64,000 bases of DNA from Aurantimonas sp036549475 (GTDB lineage: Bacteria > Pseudomonadota > Alphaproteobacteria > Rhizobiales > Rhizobiaceae): positions 1 through 64,000 of the forward strand of contig NZ_JAZHLI010000018.1 of assembly GCF_036549475.1 (NCBI RefSeq). The letters are read 5' to 3'. Below are positions 9,132 through 18,322 of this stretch, one piece after another; within the stretch, counting starts at the first letter, position 1, and the number at the start of each line of letters is the position of its first letter. A model generated the notes under the pieces. The model searched no databases, was not told where the DNA came from, and was given only the letters and a program-made list of their open reading frames with translations. Both the position numbers and the translations under genes were made by a program.

Positions 9132-9172
9132 GGTCTCGTCCGATCCGCGCCGGAATCGGACCGTAAAAGACC
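9132..9172 (+). terminator. candidate terminator hairpin after the glycosylase gene
   Basis: Compound stem: GGTCT (9132-9136) pairs with AGACC (9168-9172), and GTCCGAT (9138-9144) pairs with ATCGGAC (9055+100 to 9061+100, that is 9155-9161). There is no T tract, so termination strength is uncertain. Confidence 0.35.
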
Positions 9173-9255
9173 CTCGCCAAATCAGTCCGGAACGCCTAGC
9201 TCTGCGCGCGAGTCGGCGCGACCGCGCATCGACCACACTATCCCAAGGCCGTCCC

Positions 9256-10665
9256 ATGCCGCTGCCCCTGCAGATCCTTCCGATCGCCGCGCTTCTCGCG
9301 TCGACCTTCTTCCTGATGGCCGGCGCCGGCCTGATGGGCATCCTCATGCCGGTGCGCGGCTCGATCGAGGGCTGGTCGAGCTACCAGATCGGCGCCTTCG
9401 GCACGTCCTATGCCGTCGCCTTCACCATCGGCTGCTTCGTGATGCCGATGCTGGTGCGCAGCGCCGGCCACGTGCGCACCTTCTCCAGCCTTGCGGCGCT
9501 CCTGGCGATCGCCGTCCTGCTCAGCGGCGTCCTCGTCGACCCGCTGGCGTGGATCGTCTTCCGCGCCATGGCCGGCTTCGCGCTGGCCGGCACCTACATG
9601 GTCGTGGAAAGCTGGCTCAACGAGCGGGTGACCAACGAGAGCCGCGGCCGCATCTTCTCGGTCTACATGGTGGTCACCATGGCCGCCATGATGGGCGGCC
9701 AGTACGTGATGCCGCTCAGCCAGCCCGAACTGACGATTCCCTTCATGCTCTGCGCGATCCTGTTCGCGCTGGCGGTGATCCCGACGGCGCTGTCGCGCGC
9801 CGCCTCGCCGAAACCGCTGACCAGCGTCAAGATCGACGTCGGCCTGATCTTCCGCAACTCGCCCGTCGCAGCCATCGGCGTCGTGCTTGCCGGCGTCATG
9901 TCCGGCGGCTGGAACAACATGGCGCCGGTGTTCGGCCAGAAGATCGGCCTGTCGACCACCGAGATCGCCACCCTTGTCGTCGTCGCCATGGGCGGCGGCA
10001 TCGTCTTCCAGGTGCCGCTCGGGCGCATCTCCGACCGGATGGACCGACGCTACGTGATGACCGCGGCCGGGCTGATCGGTTTCGTCGCCGCCGTTCTCGG
10101 CGTCTATGTCGATGACATGCCCTGGGGCTCGACCGTCTATTTCGTCGTCGCCTTCATCCTCGGCGGCATCGTCTATCCGTCCTATTCGCTGGCCGTGGCC
10201 CATGCCAACGACTACGCCGCCGACGAGGATTTCGTGAAGATCTCCAGCGGCCTGCTCATTCTCTATGGCGTCGGCACGATGGTCGGACCGATCTATGCGG
10301 CATTCCTGATGGAGACCTTCGGCCCCGAGGGCATGTTCCAGGCGGTCGGCACCGCCGCGGTGGCCTATGCCGCCTATTCCTACTACCGGACCTATCGCCG
10401 CGAGGCGCGGCCGGTCGACGAGCGGGCGGATTTCCAGACGGTGCCGCTGGCCAGGACCCAGACCCCGACGAGCTTCACGCTGGATCCGCGCGCCGAAGCC
10501 GCCATCGCCGCCGAGGAGGAGGAGACCATCGCCACAGCGGAGGCCGCAGCAGCCGAGGAGACGGCCCGGGTCGCCGAGGAAGACGAAGCCCGCCGCCTGG
10601 ACGAGGAGGCCTCCCCCGCCGATGCGCCGTCCACCCTGCCCCAGGACAAGGGCGCCGGCATCTGA
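9256..10665 (+). CDS. MFS transporter with long acidic C-terminal tail
   Basis: A 469-residue protein. Residues 1-385 hold about twelve membrane helices with MFS landmarks, including RAMAGFALAGTYMVVESWLNE in the first half and the loop motif GRISDRMDRR in the second, closest to the YcaD-like branch. The last ~85 residues are a hydrophilic tail rich in Glu and Ala (EEEETIATAEAAAAEE), probably helical and cytoplasmic; such a tail is not usual in this family. The substrate cannot be predicted. The ATG at 9256 starts just before helix 1. Confidence 0.88.
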   Translation: MPLPLQILPIAALLASTFFLMAGAGLMGILMPVRGSIEGWSSYQIGAFGTSYAVAFTIGCFVMPMLVRSAGHVRTFSSLAALLAIAVLLSGVLVDPLAWIVFRAMAGFALAGTYMVVESWLNERVTNESRGRIFSVYMVVTMAAMMGGQYVMPLSQPELTIPFMLCAILFALAVIPTALSRAASPKPLTSVKIDVGLIFRNSPVAAIGVVLAGVMSGGWNNMAPVFGQKIGLSTTEIATLVVVAMGGGIVFQVPLGRISDRMDRRYVMTAAGLIGFVAAVLGVYVDDMPWGSTVYFVVAFILGGIVYPSYSLAVAHANDYAADEDFVKISSGLLILYGVGTMVGPIYAAFLMETFGPEGMFQAVGTAAVAYAAYSYYRTYRREARPVDERADFQTVPLARTQTPTSFTLDPRAEAAIAAEEEETIATAEAAAAEETARVAEEDEARRLDEEASPADAPSTLPQDKGAGI

Positions 10666-10763
10666 CCGCAGGGCTCAAGCGCCGGCCGGTGCGCCGGGCT
10701 TGTCGCCGCCCACGGGGATCGGCGCGGCCTCGCCAGCCTTCGTGGCTGACGATCATCTGGAAC

Positions 10764-10794
10764 GAAACGGGCGGCCATCATGGCCGCCCGTTTC
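10764..10794. terminator. bidirectional terminator between MFS and phoX genes
   Basis: A perfect 15-bp inverted repeat (GAAACGGGCGGCCAT and its complement) around a single central C. It lies between two convergent genes, with A/T ends on both sides as expected for a shared intrinsic terminator. Confidence 0.75.
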
Positions 10795-10814
10795 GCATGT
10801 CAGGTGTTCAGCGA

Positions 10815-12803
10815 TCAGCCGATCCGGCCGCCGCCCTGCTTGGTGATCGCCAGAACTGACGGACGAACCGGCATGTCGTCCTGGAAGTCCGGCCAGCGGG
10901 TCGACGGATCCTCGTAATAGGACGGACGGCCGAAGCCTTCCCAGTCTTCGCCACCATCGCCCGGATGCTGCACCGCCAGGAAGGCGGTCTGCATGTCGGG
11001 CAGGATCAGCGGACCGCACATCTCGGCGCCGACCGGCACCCGGAAGAACAGCTTCGACGTGCCGCGCGCTTCGCCGTCCGTGTCGACGGCCCACAGGCCG
11101 TCCGTACGGCCGGTCGCCTTCGGCGAGTTGCCGTCGGTGGAGACCCACAGGCGACCGTCGGAATCGACGGCGCAATTGTCGGGCATGCCAAACCAGCCGT
11201 TCTTGGTGGTCTCGGTCGAGAAGGTTGCACCGACCTCGGCGATCGACGGATCGCCGCATTTTAGCAGGACTTCCCAGGTGCCCGTCGTGGCGGCGAAGTC
11301 GCCACCCTCTTCGGCGATCTCAATGATGTGGCCGAACTTGTTGTCGACGCGCGGATTGGCGGCGTTCGCCTCCTCGCGGCGGGTGTTGTTGGTCAGCATG
11401 ACATAGACGCGGCCGTTTGTGCCGTTCGGCTCGATGTCCTCCGGACGGTCCATCTTGGTCGCCTCGAGCAGGTCGCCGGCCTTCCGGGTCTCGATCAGCA
11501 CGTCGGCCTGGCTGTTGAAGCCGTTCTCGGCGGTCAGCGGACCCTCGCCATGGACCAGCGGCAGCCAGACCATCGTCCCGTCTTCGTCGAAGCGCGCGAC
11601 ATACAGCGTGCCCTCGTCGAGAAGGTCCATGTTGGCCGCCCGGTCGGTCTCGTTGTAAGTGCCGGCCGTGACGAACTTGTAGACATAGTCGAAGCGCTCG
11701 TCGTCACCGAGATAGAAGACGACGCGGCCGTCGCTGTTGACGATAGACTCGGCACCCTCGTGCTTGAAACGGCCGAGCGCGGTCCGCTTCTTCGGGGTGG
11801 AGTTCGGGTCCATCGCGTCGACCTCGACGATCCAGCCGAAGCGGTTCGGCTCGTTGGGCTCCTTCGAGACGTCGAAGCGGTCGTGGAAATTGCCCCAGGC
11901 ATAGCTGCCATCCGGCACGCCGTAACGCTCGTAATTCGCGGCCTCTTCATTGCCCTCCGGCAGTTCGCCGAGAAAGTAGCCGTGGAAATTCTCCTCGGCC
12001 ATGATGTAGGTACCCCAGGGCGTCACGCCGCCGGCGCAGTTGTTGATCGTGCCCAGCACCTTGCGGCCGGTCGTATCGGCAGCGGTCTTCAGGCGGTCGT
12101 GGCCGGCCGCCGGGCCGGTCAGCTCCATCTCCGTGTCGGCGGTGATCCGCCGGTTCTTGGCGCCGTCGCGCACCAGCTGCCACTTGCCGTCAATCTTGCG
12201 GATCTCGATGATCGTGCCGCCATGGGCCGCCATCTCGATGTCGACCCGCTTCTGGTCGGCGTCGGCAATGGTGATTTCGTCGCCATTGACCGTGACGATG
12301 CCCGGGAACATCAGATGTTCGTTGGTGTATTCGTGGTTGACCACGAGCAGCCCGTGCTCGGACGAGCCATCCTCAAGCGGGATGAAGCCGACATAGTCGT
12401 TGTTGTAGCCGAACTGGCGCGCCTGGGCTTCCGGCGTCTGGTTCGTCGGATCGAATTCCGGCGAATCCGGGAAGATCGCGTCGCCCCAGCGGATGAGCAC
12501 GTCGGCGTCATAGCCTTCGGCCACGTGATGCGTGGCGTCCACGCCGGCCTCGACCTCGGTGAAGTCGAACTGCGAGCCCGCCCCGGTCTGGGCATGGGCT
12601 TCGTCGGCAGCCAGCAGCGCCAGCGGGCTCACCGTGGCGGCGATCGCCGTCGCGGCCATCGAGCCGCGCAGGAAGTCGCGGCGCGAGAAGCGCGCGGCGA
12701 TGATTTCGCCCATGGTGCGGTTGTCGGTGGGGTTGGTGCCCTCGCCGTCGGCCTCTTCGAGCTGGCTGGTACGGAAGACGGTGCGTCTGGTGTGTTCGTT
12801 CAT
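10815..12803 (-). CDS. phoX: PhoX family alkaline phosphatase, Tat-exported
   Basis: A 662-residue protein of the PhoX/DUF839 family, periplasmic calcium- and iron-dependent phosphomonoesterases that release phosphate from organic esters. A twin-arginine signal is visible: SRRDFLRGS at residues 40-48, a hydrophobic run, and the end AHAQ near 72. The mature part contains VVNHEYTNEHLMFPG, GGVTPWGTYIMAEENFHGYF and FKHEGAE, which match the family's metal-binding region. The gene is monocistronic, with a terminator downstream and a Pho-box-like sequence upstream. Confidence 0.93.
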   Translation of the reverse strand: MNEHTRRTVFRTSQLEEADGEGTNPTDNRTMGEIIAARFSRRDFLRGSMAATAIAATVSPLALLAADEAHAQTGAGSQFDFTEVEAGVDATHHVAEGYDADVLIRWGDAIFPDSPEFDPTNQTPEAQARQFGYNNDYVGFIPLEDGSSEHGLLVVNHEYTNEHLMFPGIVTVNGDEITIADADQKRVDIEMAAHGGTIIEIRKIDGKWQLVRDGAKNRRITADTEMELTGPAAGHDRLKTAADTTGRKVLGTINNCAGGVTPWGTYIMAEENFHGYFLGELPEGNEEAANYERYGVPDGSYAWGNFHDRFDVSKEPNEPNRFGWIVEVDAMDPNSTPKKRTALGRFKHEGAESIVNSDGRVVFYLGDDERFDYVYKFVTAGTYNETDRAANMDLLDEGTLYVARFDEDGTMVWLPLVHGEGPLTAENGFNSQADVLIETRKAGDLLEATKMDRPEDIEPNGTNGRVYVMLTNNTRREEANAANPRVDNKFGHIIEIAEEGGDFAATTGTWEVLLKCGDPSIAEVGATFSTETTKNGWFGMPDNCAVDSDGRLWVSTDGNSPKATGRTDGLWAVDTDGEARGTSKLFFRVPVGAEMCGPLILPDMQTAFLAVQHPGDGGEDWEGFGRPSYYEDPSTRWPDFQDDMPVRPSVLAITKQGGGRIG

Positions 12804-12861
12804 CGTTGACCCCTGTCGCAGAAGAGATTGCGAACCCTCGAACGGCCCGGCAGGTGCCGGA

Positions 12862-12876
12862 CTGGAATGGTTCCAG
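12862..12876. promoter_or_regulatory. small palindrome in the phoX/rsmC-like divergent region
   Basis: CTGGAA-TGG-TTCCAG is a perfect 6-bp inverted repeat between phoX and its Pho-box-like site. It could be an operator for either divergent gene or chance. Confidence 0.25.
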
Positions 12877-12895
12877 ACTGATGTAATCAGCCGAG

Positions 12896-12913
12896 GTCAC
12901 AGCCGGATGACGG
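12896..12913 (-). promoter_or_regulatory. Pho-box-like PhoB site upstream of phoX
   Basis: Read on the minus strand the 18 bases are CCGTCATCCGGCTGTGAC. They resemble two direct CTGTCAY heptamers separated by 4 nt, the Pho-box layout, with one mismatch in each half. The site lies about 95 nt upstream of the phoX ATG. Confidence 0.45.
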
Positions 12914-13065
12914 TTGGGTGTCGATGGTGATGGGGCAGCATGTCGCAGCTGACGGGGTTGCCGCGCATACGCGCTCCGTCCGGTTCCGCCCAGCCGGTCT
13001 CCGGCCCCGAGTTCGCGGCCTGCAGGCGCTTTCGGCAACGCAGCCAAAGCTGCTATGGCAGGTGC

Positions 13066-13992
13066 GTGACGAATATTGATCCTCCCCCCTCGCTGCGCAG
13101 CGCCGTCTACGGCGCGCCGCCCGCCAATCTCGTGGACGTGCCCGACGGGGCCGTGCAGCTGTCGCCGCTGCGGCCCGGCGCCGAAGCACTGGAGACCCTG
13201 CCCGATGCCGCCTTCGACGCGATCGTCGTCGCCGCGCCGCCCGGTGCGATCGAACGGCGCTTCGTGCTGGCCCACGCGCTGCGCGTTCTGGCGCCCGGCG
13301 GCGCGCTGACGGTCCTGGCGGCCAAGGACAAGGGCGGCCAGCGCCTGCGCGCCGAGCTGGAAGGTTTCGGCTGCGACGTCGCCGAGCACTTCAAGGCCCG
13401 CCAGCGCATCTGCGCTGTCCGCCGGCCGGATTCACCACATGGGCTCACCGAGGCGATCGCGGCGGGCGCCCCCGTCACGGTCGAGGCCATCGGCCTGCGC
13501 TCGCAGCCGGGCATCTTCTCGTGGAACCGGGTGGATCCGGGAACCTCCCTGCTGCTTCGCCACCTCCCGCCCCTCGTGGGAAACGGCGCCGATCTCGGCG
13601 CCGGGCTCGGCATCCTGGCCATCGGCGTCCTGGCATCCCCGAAGGTCGAGGCCCTGACGCTGGTCGAGATCGATCGCCGCGCCGTCGAGGCGGCGAAGGT
13701 GAATGTCGCCGACCCCAGGGCCCGCTTCCTGTGGGCCGACGCCCGCGAAAGCGCGCTGGCCGATCTCGATTTCGTCGTGTCGAACCCGCCCTTCCATGCG
13801 GAAGGGATCGAGGATCGCGGGCTCGGCCAGGCCTTCATCACCGCCGCAGGCCGGATGCTGCGCCGGTCCGGCATGCTCTATCTCGTCGCCAACCGCCACA
13901 TGCCCTACGAGGCGGTGCTGCGCACGAGTTTCCGGACCGTGAACACGGTGGCGGACGAGGCCGGCTACAAGATCTTCGAGGCGCGCAAGTGA
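13066..13992 (+). CDS. class I SAM-dependent methyltransferase, RsmC/RlmG-like
   Basis: A 308-residue protein if it starts at GTG 13066, preceded by GGCAGG; the longer frame from 12940 adds an unconserved tail. The N-terminal half is a degenerate copy of the fold, as in RsmC. The C-terminal half is catalytic, with the SAM loop DLGAGLGILAIG, the acidic LVEIDRRAV and the target-amine motif VVSNPPFHAEG. It probably makes N2-methylguanosine in rRNA; 16S G1207 is the RsmC target in E. coli. Its stop overlaps the GTG start of the pseudouridine synthase gene (GTGA), so two rRNA modifiers are translationally coupled. Confidence 0.85.
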   Translation: MTNIDPPPSLRSAVYGAPPANLVDVPDGAVQLSPLRPGAEALETLPDAAFDAIVVAAPPGAIERRFVLAHALRVLAPGGALTVLAAKDKGGQRLRAELEGFGCDVAEHFKARQRICAVRRPDSPHGLTEAIAAGAPVTVEAIGLRSQPGIFSWNRVDPGTSLLLRHLPPLVGNGADLGAGLGILAIGVLASPKVEALTLVEIDRRAVEAAKVNVADPRARFLWADARESALADLDFVVSNPPFHAEGIEDRGLGQAFITAAGRMLRRSGMLYLVANRHMPYEAVLRTSFRTVNTVADEAGYKIFEARK

Positions 13993-14738
13993 CGAAGACG
14001 CCGACCTCCCGGCTCGACAGGCTACTGGCCAATCTGGGCTATGCCTCGCGGCGCGAGATCCAGCTTCTGGCGCGAAACGGCCGCATCCGGCTCGACGGCG
14101 CCCCGTTCCTGCAGGCCGACACGCGGATCGCGCTGACACACGATCTCGAAGCACGGCTGGTGGTCGACGGCGAGGCGCTCGATCCCCTGCCCGGTTTCGC
14201 CCTGATGCTGAACAAGCCGCTCGGCGTCACCTGCTCGCGCAAGGAGGCGGGGCCGCTGGTCTACGATCTCCTGCCGCCGCGCTGGCGCCGGCGCGACCCC
14301 GCCATCTCGACGGTCGGCCGCCTCGACAAGGACACCTCCGGGCTGCTGCTGATGACCGACGACGGGGCGCTGCTCCATCGCATCATCTCGCCGAAGCATC
14401 ATGTGGCGAAGCGTTATCGCGTGGGTCTGGCCCGGCCGATGACGGGCGGCGAGGCCGAACTCTTCGCCGCGGGCACCCTGATGCTGGAGGGCGAGGACAA
14501 GCCGCTGGCCCCGGCAGAGCTGGAGATCGTCGGCCCGCAGGAAGCGATCCTGCAGGTTCACGAGGGCCGCTACCATCAGGTCCGCCGGATGTTTGCCGCG
14601 ACAGGCAACCATGTCGAGACGCTGCACCGGCAACACATCGGCGGCTTGGCACTCCCGGCCGACCTCGCACCCGGCGCAATCCGCCGCCTGACCGACGCCG
14701 ACCTCGCCGCGATCTTCGCCGATGGAAGCGGCGGCTGA
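13989..14738 (+). CDS. rsuA: RsuA-family 16S rRNA pseudouridine synthase
   Basis: A 249-residue protein starting at GTG 13989, which overlaps the preceding stop. It has an N-terminal S4 RNA-binding domain (SRLDRLLANLGYASRRE) and a pseudouridine synthase core. The core has the catalytic Asp in VGRLDKDTSGLLLMTDDG, and EGRYHQVRRMFAATGNHV near the end. RsuA converts U516 of 16S rRNA to pseudouridine. RluE/RluF-type synthases share these motifs, so the exact target base is inferred. Confidence 0.88.
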   Translation: MTKTPTSRLDRLLANLGYASRREIQLLARNGRIRLDGAPFLQADTRIALTHDLEARLVVDGEALDPLPGFALMLNKPLGVTCSRKEAGPLVYDLLPPRWRRRDPAISTVGRLDKDTSGLLLMTDDGALLHRIISPKHHVAKRYRVGLARPMTGGEAELFAAGTLMLEGEDKPLAPAELEIVGPQEAILQVHEGRYHQVRRMFAATGNHVETLHRQHIGGLALPADLAPGAIRRLTDADLAAIFADGSGG

Positions 14739-14789
14739 GCGCGTCGCGCGGATACGAACGTGCCGCCGTCTGAAGTCTCGTCCTTGGAC

Positions 14790-15743
14790 TCACCCGCCCG
14801 GCGGCGACACCCGTCGGGCCTTGCTGCGCTCGATGCCCAGGCGGTGCTCGCGCCAGATGATGAAGATGCCGGCCGACACGACGATGCCGCCGCCGATCAG
14901 CGTCGCGGCGCCGACGGCCTCGCCGAACAGGAAATAGCCGATGGCGATGGCCAGGATCATCGAGGTGTATTCGAACGGCGCGACGGTCGAGGCGTCGGCA
15001 TAGCGATAGGCCGAGGTCAGGAGCAGCTGGCCGACGCCGCCGCACAGCCCCGCCACCACGAGAAACGCCGCCTGCTCGGGGCTCGGCATCACCCAGCCGA
15101 AGAAGAATGCCGACAGCGCCGAGATCACCGAACAGGTCAGCGAGAAATAGACCACGATCGTCGCCGTCGCCTCGGTGCGCACCAGCCGGCGGATCTGGAT
15201 CATCGCGACGGCCGCGACCGTGGCCGAGATCAGCGCCGCGCCGATGCCGATCAGCTCCGCGTCATCGAGCGGCTTGGCCGTCACCGACAGGCTCGGCAGC
15301 GTCACCACGCCGATGCCGAAGAGCCCGACGATCGCCGCGCTCCAGCGATAGAGCCGCACCACTTCCTTCAGGAACACCGCGGCGAAGACGACGGTGAGCA
15401 GCGGCGCCGCATAGGAGATGGTGATCCATTCGGGATAGGGCAGCCGCGTCAGCGCGAAGAAGCCGAAGCCCATCGAGGTGACGCCGACGAGGCCGCGCAA
15501 GACATGCCCGGGCAAATCGTCGGTCTTCAGCGCGGTGCCGAGGTCGCCGAGCCAGGCGAGATAGATCGCCACCGGGATCAGCGCGAAGAACGAGCGGAAG
15601 AACACGATCTCGCCCGGCGGAATGCCGTCGCCGCCCGACTTGATCGCCGTCTGCATGCCGACGAAGATCACCACGGAAATGCATTTCAGCAAGATTCCGA
15701 GCATCGGGCGGGAGATCCGCCCGTCCTCCGTCGAACTGTTCAT
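14790..15743 (-). CDS. EamA/DMT family membrane transporter
   Basis: A 317-residue inner membrane protein with ten predicted helices formed by two EamA repeats. Landmarks are FFRSFFALIPVA in the first repeat and APFEYTSMILAIAIGYFLFGE in the second. Family members export metabolites such as amino acids or nucleosides; the substrate is unknown here. It lies 61 nt downstream of the CoxL-like gene on the same strand, so it may share its transcript. Confidence 0.88.
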   Translation of the reverse strand: MNSSTEDGRISRPMLGILLKCISVVIFVGMQTAIKSGGDGIPPGEIVFFRSFFALIPVAIYLAWLGDLGTALKTDDLPGHVLRGLVGVTSMGFGFFALTRLPYPEWITISYAAPLLTVVFAAVFLKEVVRLYRWSAAIVGLFGIGVVTLPSLSVTAKPLDDAELIGIGAALISATVAAVAMIQIRRLVRTEATATIVVYFSLTCSVISALSAFFFGWVMPSPEQAAFLVVAGLCGGVGQLLLTSAYRYADASTVAPFEYTSMILAIAIGYFLFGEAVGAATLIGGGIVVSAGIFIIWREHRLGIERSKARRVSPPGG

Positions 15744-15804
15744 GCCGGCTGTCCCCTTCGCGGCGGCACCTGCCGCCGGGCCGTGCGATCCCCCGCCGCG
15801 TGTC

Positions 15805-18105
15805 TCAGCGCGCTGCCTGCAGCGCCTCCCAGACGCGCAGCGGCGTCGCCGGCATGTCGATATGGGACACGCCCGCCGGCCGCAGCGCGTCGACGACGGC
15901 GTTCATCACCGCCGGCGCTGCCCCGATCGTGCCCGCCTCGCCGGCGCCCTTGATGCCGAGCGCGTTGGTCGTCGAAGGCACGTTGCGGGTCTGGAAGTCG
16001 AAGAACGGAAAGTCCCAGGCCCGCGGCATGGCGTAGTCCATGAAGCTGGCGGTCACCAGCTGACCGGTCTCGTCGTATACGGCGTTCTCGATCAGCGCCT
16101 GGCCGATCCCCTGGGCGACGCCGCCATGGATCTGGCCGGCCAGCAGGATCGGGTTCACCGTCACACCGAAATCGTCGACGATCGTATAGGCGAGAAGCTC
16201 GGTGGTGCCGGTCTGCGGGTCGATCTCGACCTCGCAGACATGGGTGCCGTTCGGATAGGTCGCCTCGTCCTGCTTGAACTCGCCGACCGCCTTGCGGTCG
16301 TCGTCGGATTTCGCCGCCGCGGCCAGCGCGGCAAAGCCGATGGCCCGGTCGGTGCCGACGATCCGCGCCTCGCCGCCCTCCAGCTCGATGTCGACGGCCG
16401 CCGCTTCCAGCTCGTTGGCGGCCAGCTTCTTCAGCTTCTCGGCCAGCGACTGACTCGCCCGGCGCACGGAGACCGCGCCCAGCGGGATCGACCGCGACCC
16501 GCCGGTGCCGCCACCGGTCGGCGTGTCGTTGGTGTCGCCCTGGCGCACGTCGATCAGGTCGTAGTCGAGCTTCAGCGCCTCGGCGACGAACTGCGCATAG
16601 GCCGTGGCATGGCCCTGCCCGTTGGTCTGGGTGCCGATCTTCAGCTCGATCCGTCCCTCATGGGTCAGCTCGACATAGGCCGGCTCCGAGCCGGGGAAGG
16701 CGCAGGCTTCCACATAGGTCGCAAAGCCGATGCCGCGCAGCTTGCCCTCGGCCTTGGCCGCCGCGCGCCGCGTCTCGAAGCTGCCCCAGCCGGCCTTCCG
16801 CAGGGCGGCGTCGAGATGGCCGGCGAAATCGCCGGTGTCGTAGAGACGGCCGATCGGGGTGCGGTACGGCAACTGGTCGGGGCGGATGAAGTTGCGCTTG
16901 CGGATCTCGTCGCGCGCCAGCCCCAGCGCGATGGCGCATTCGTCGACCAGCCGCTCGATCAGATAGGCCGCTTCCGGCCGTCCCGCGCCGCGATAGGCGT
17001 CGACGGGCACGGTGTTCGAGTAATACATGTGGCAATCCACGTCGATCGCCGGAATGTCGTAGAGGCCCGTCGCCATCGACATGCCGAACCACGGGATCAT
17101 CGGCCCGAACTGCGAGGCATAGGCGCCCAGATTGGCGTGCAGATCGACCTTCAGCGCCAGGAAGCGGCCGTCCGCATCCATGGCCATGGTGCCGGTCACC
17201 AGATTGTCGCGGCCATGGGCGTCGGTGACGAAATGCTCGGTGCGGTCGGCGGTCCACTTGACCGGCCGGCCCAGCCGCTGCGCCGCGACCAGCACGAGAA
17301 CATGCTCGCGATACAGGAACGCCTTGGTGCCGAAGCCGCCGCCGACGTCCCGCGTGATCACCCGGACCTTGTCCTTGCCGACCTTCAGGACGCGCGCCGC
17401 CAGCGTGTCGCGCATGCCGTGAACGCCCTGGCTGCCGGTGATCAGCGTGTAGTGCTCGGTGTCCGCATCGTATTCGCCCACCGAGGAACGCACTTCCATG
17501 TAGTTGCAGACGAGACGGTTCTGGACGAGGTCGATGGTGGTCACATGCGCCGCTTCGGTGAAGGCTGCCTCGGTCTTGGCCCGGTCGCCCTCGTGCATGT
17601 GGCCGGCGATGTTCGCCGCGCGGTCGTTCCAGACCAGTGCCCCGTCGCCGGACTTGGCGGCGACCAGGTCGCTGACGGCGTCGAGCACCGTGTAGTCCAC
17701 CTCGACCAGCTCGGCCGCGTCGCGCGCCTGGATCGCCGTGTCAGCCACCACGAAGGCCACCGCGTCGCCCACATGGCGTACCACGTCGCGGCACAGCACC
17801 GGCGCGTCATGGGGCTGGAACGGGCTGCCGTCGGCCTGCTTGGGGGTGGCCAGGCACGGCACCTCGCCGAGCTCGGCGATGTCGGCATGGGTCAGCACCA
17901 TCTGCACGCCGGGCGCGGCGCGCGCGGTCTCCAGGTCGGTGATGGTGAAGCTGGCATGGGCATGCGGCGAGCGCACCACGGCGGCATGCAGCAGGCCCTC
18001 GCGGGTCTCGTCGTCGGTATAGTGGCCCTCGCCGCGCAGGAACGCGTCATCTTCCTTGCGCAGCACCGACGCGCCGAGGCCAAACTTGGGGGTCATGACG
18101 TTCAT
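15805..18105 (-). CDS. xanthine dehydrogenase-family molybdopterin-binding subunit (CoxL form II-like)
   Basis: A 766-residue large subunit of the xanthine oxidase/CO dehydrogenase family. The active-site loop is AYRGAGR, the form II pattern, not the AYxCSFR loop of true form I CO dehydrogenase. The motif GIKGAGEAGTIGA near the C-terminus carries the expected catalytic Glu. Such enzymes hydroxylate aldehydes or N-heterocycles and need a FAD subunit (CoxM) and a 2Fe-2S subunit (CoxS). Neither gene is adjacent: an EamA carrier lies downstream and pepN is divergent upstream. The real substrate is unknown. Confidence 0.9.
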   Translation of the reverse strand: MNVMTPKFGLGASVLRKEDDAFLRGEGHYTDDETREGLLHAAVVRSPHAHASFTITDLETARAAPGVQMVLTHADIAELGEVPCLATPKQADGSPFQPHDAPVLCRDVVRHVGDAVAFVVADTAIQARDAAELVEVDYTVLDAVSDLVAAKSGDGALVWNDRAANIAGHMHEGDRAKTEAAFTEAAHVTTIDLVQNRLVCNYMEVRSSVGEYDADTEHYTLITGSQGVHGMRDTLAARVLKVGKDKVRVITRDVGGGFGTKAFLYREHVLVLVAAQRLGRPVKWTADRTEHFVTDAHGRDNLVTGTMAMDADGRFLALKVDLHANLGAYASQFGPMIPWFGMSMATGLYDIPAIDVDCHMYYSNTVPVDAYRGAGRPEAAYLIERLVDECAIALGLARDEIRKRNFIRPDQLPYRTPIGRLYDTGDFAGHLDAALRKAGWGSFETRRAAAKAEGKLRGIGFATYVEACAFPGSEPAYVELTHEGRIELKIGTQTNGQGHATAYAQFVAEALKLDYDLIDVRQGDTNDTPTGGGTGGSRSIPLGAVSVRRASQSLAEKLKKLAANELEAAAVDIELEGGEARIVGTDRAIGFAALAAAAKSDDDRKAVGEFKQDEATYPNGTHVCEVEIDPQTGTTELLAYTIVDDFGVTVNPILLAGQIHGGVAQGIGQALIENAVYDETGQLVTASFMDYAMPRAWDFPFFDFQTRNVPSTTNALGIKGAGEAGTIGAAPAVMNAVVDALRPAGVSHIDMPATPLRVWEALQAAR

Positions 18106-18322
18106 GGGAGAGCTCCTTCGACGCGAACCGATCGTCGTGGACGCGACGGCCCGCGCGGGGCGGGAGGATCGGCCACGATGTTCTTAAACACCACTTATTG
18201 CTTCCGGTGCAGCCCGTCGAGTGCGCGGCGCGGCGCGATCCTGCCCGCGCCGGCCCGGGCCCGGCGATTGGCAATATGCCGTTTGCGGTCTAACTGCCCG
18301 GGAATTCAGGAAAGGGAAGCCA

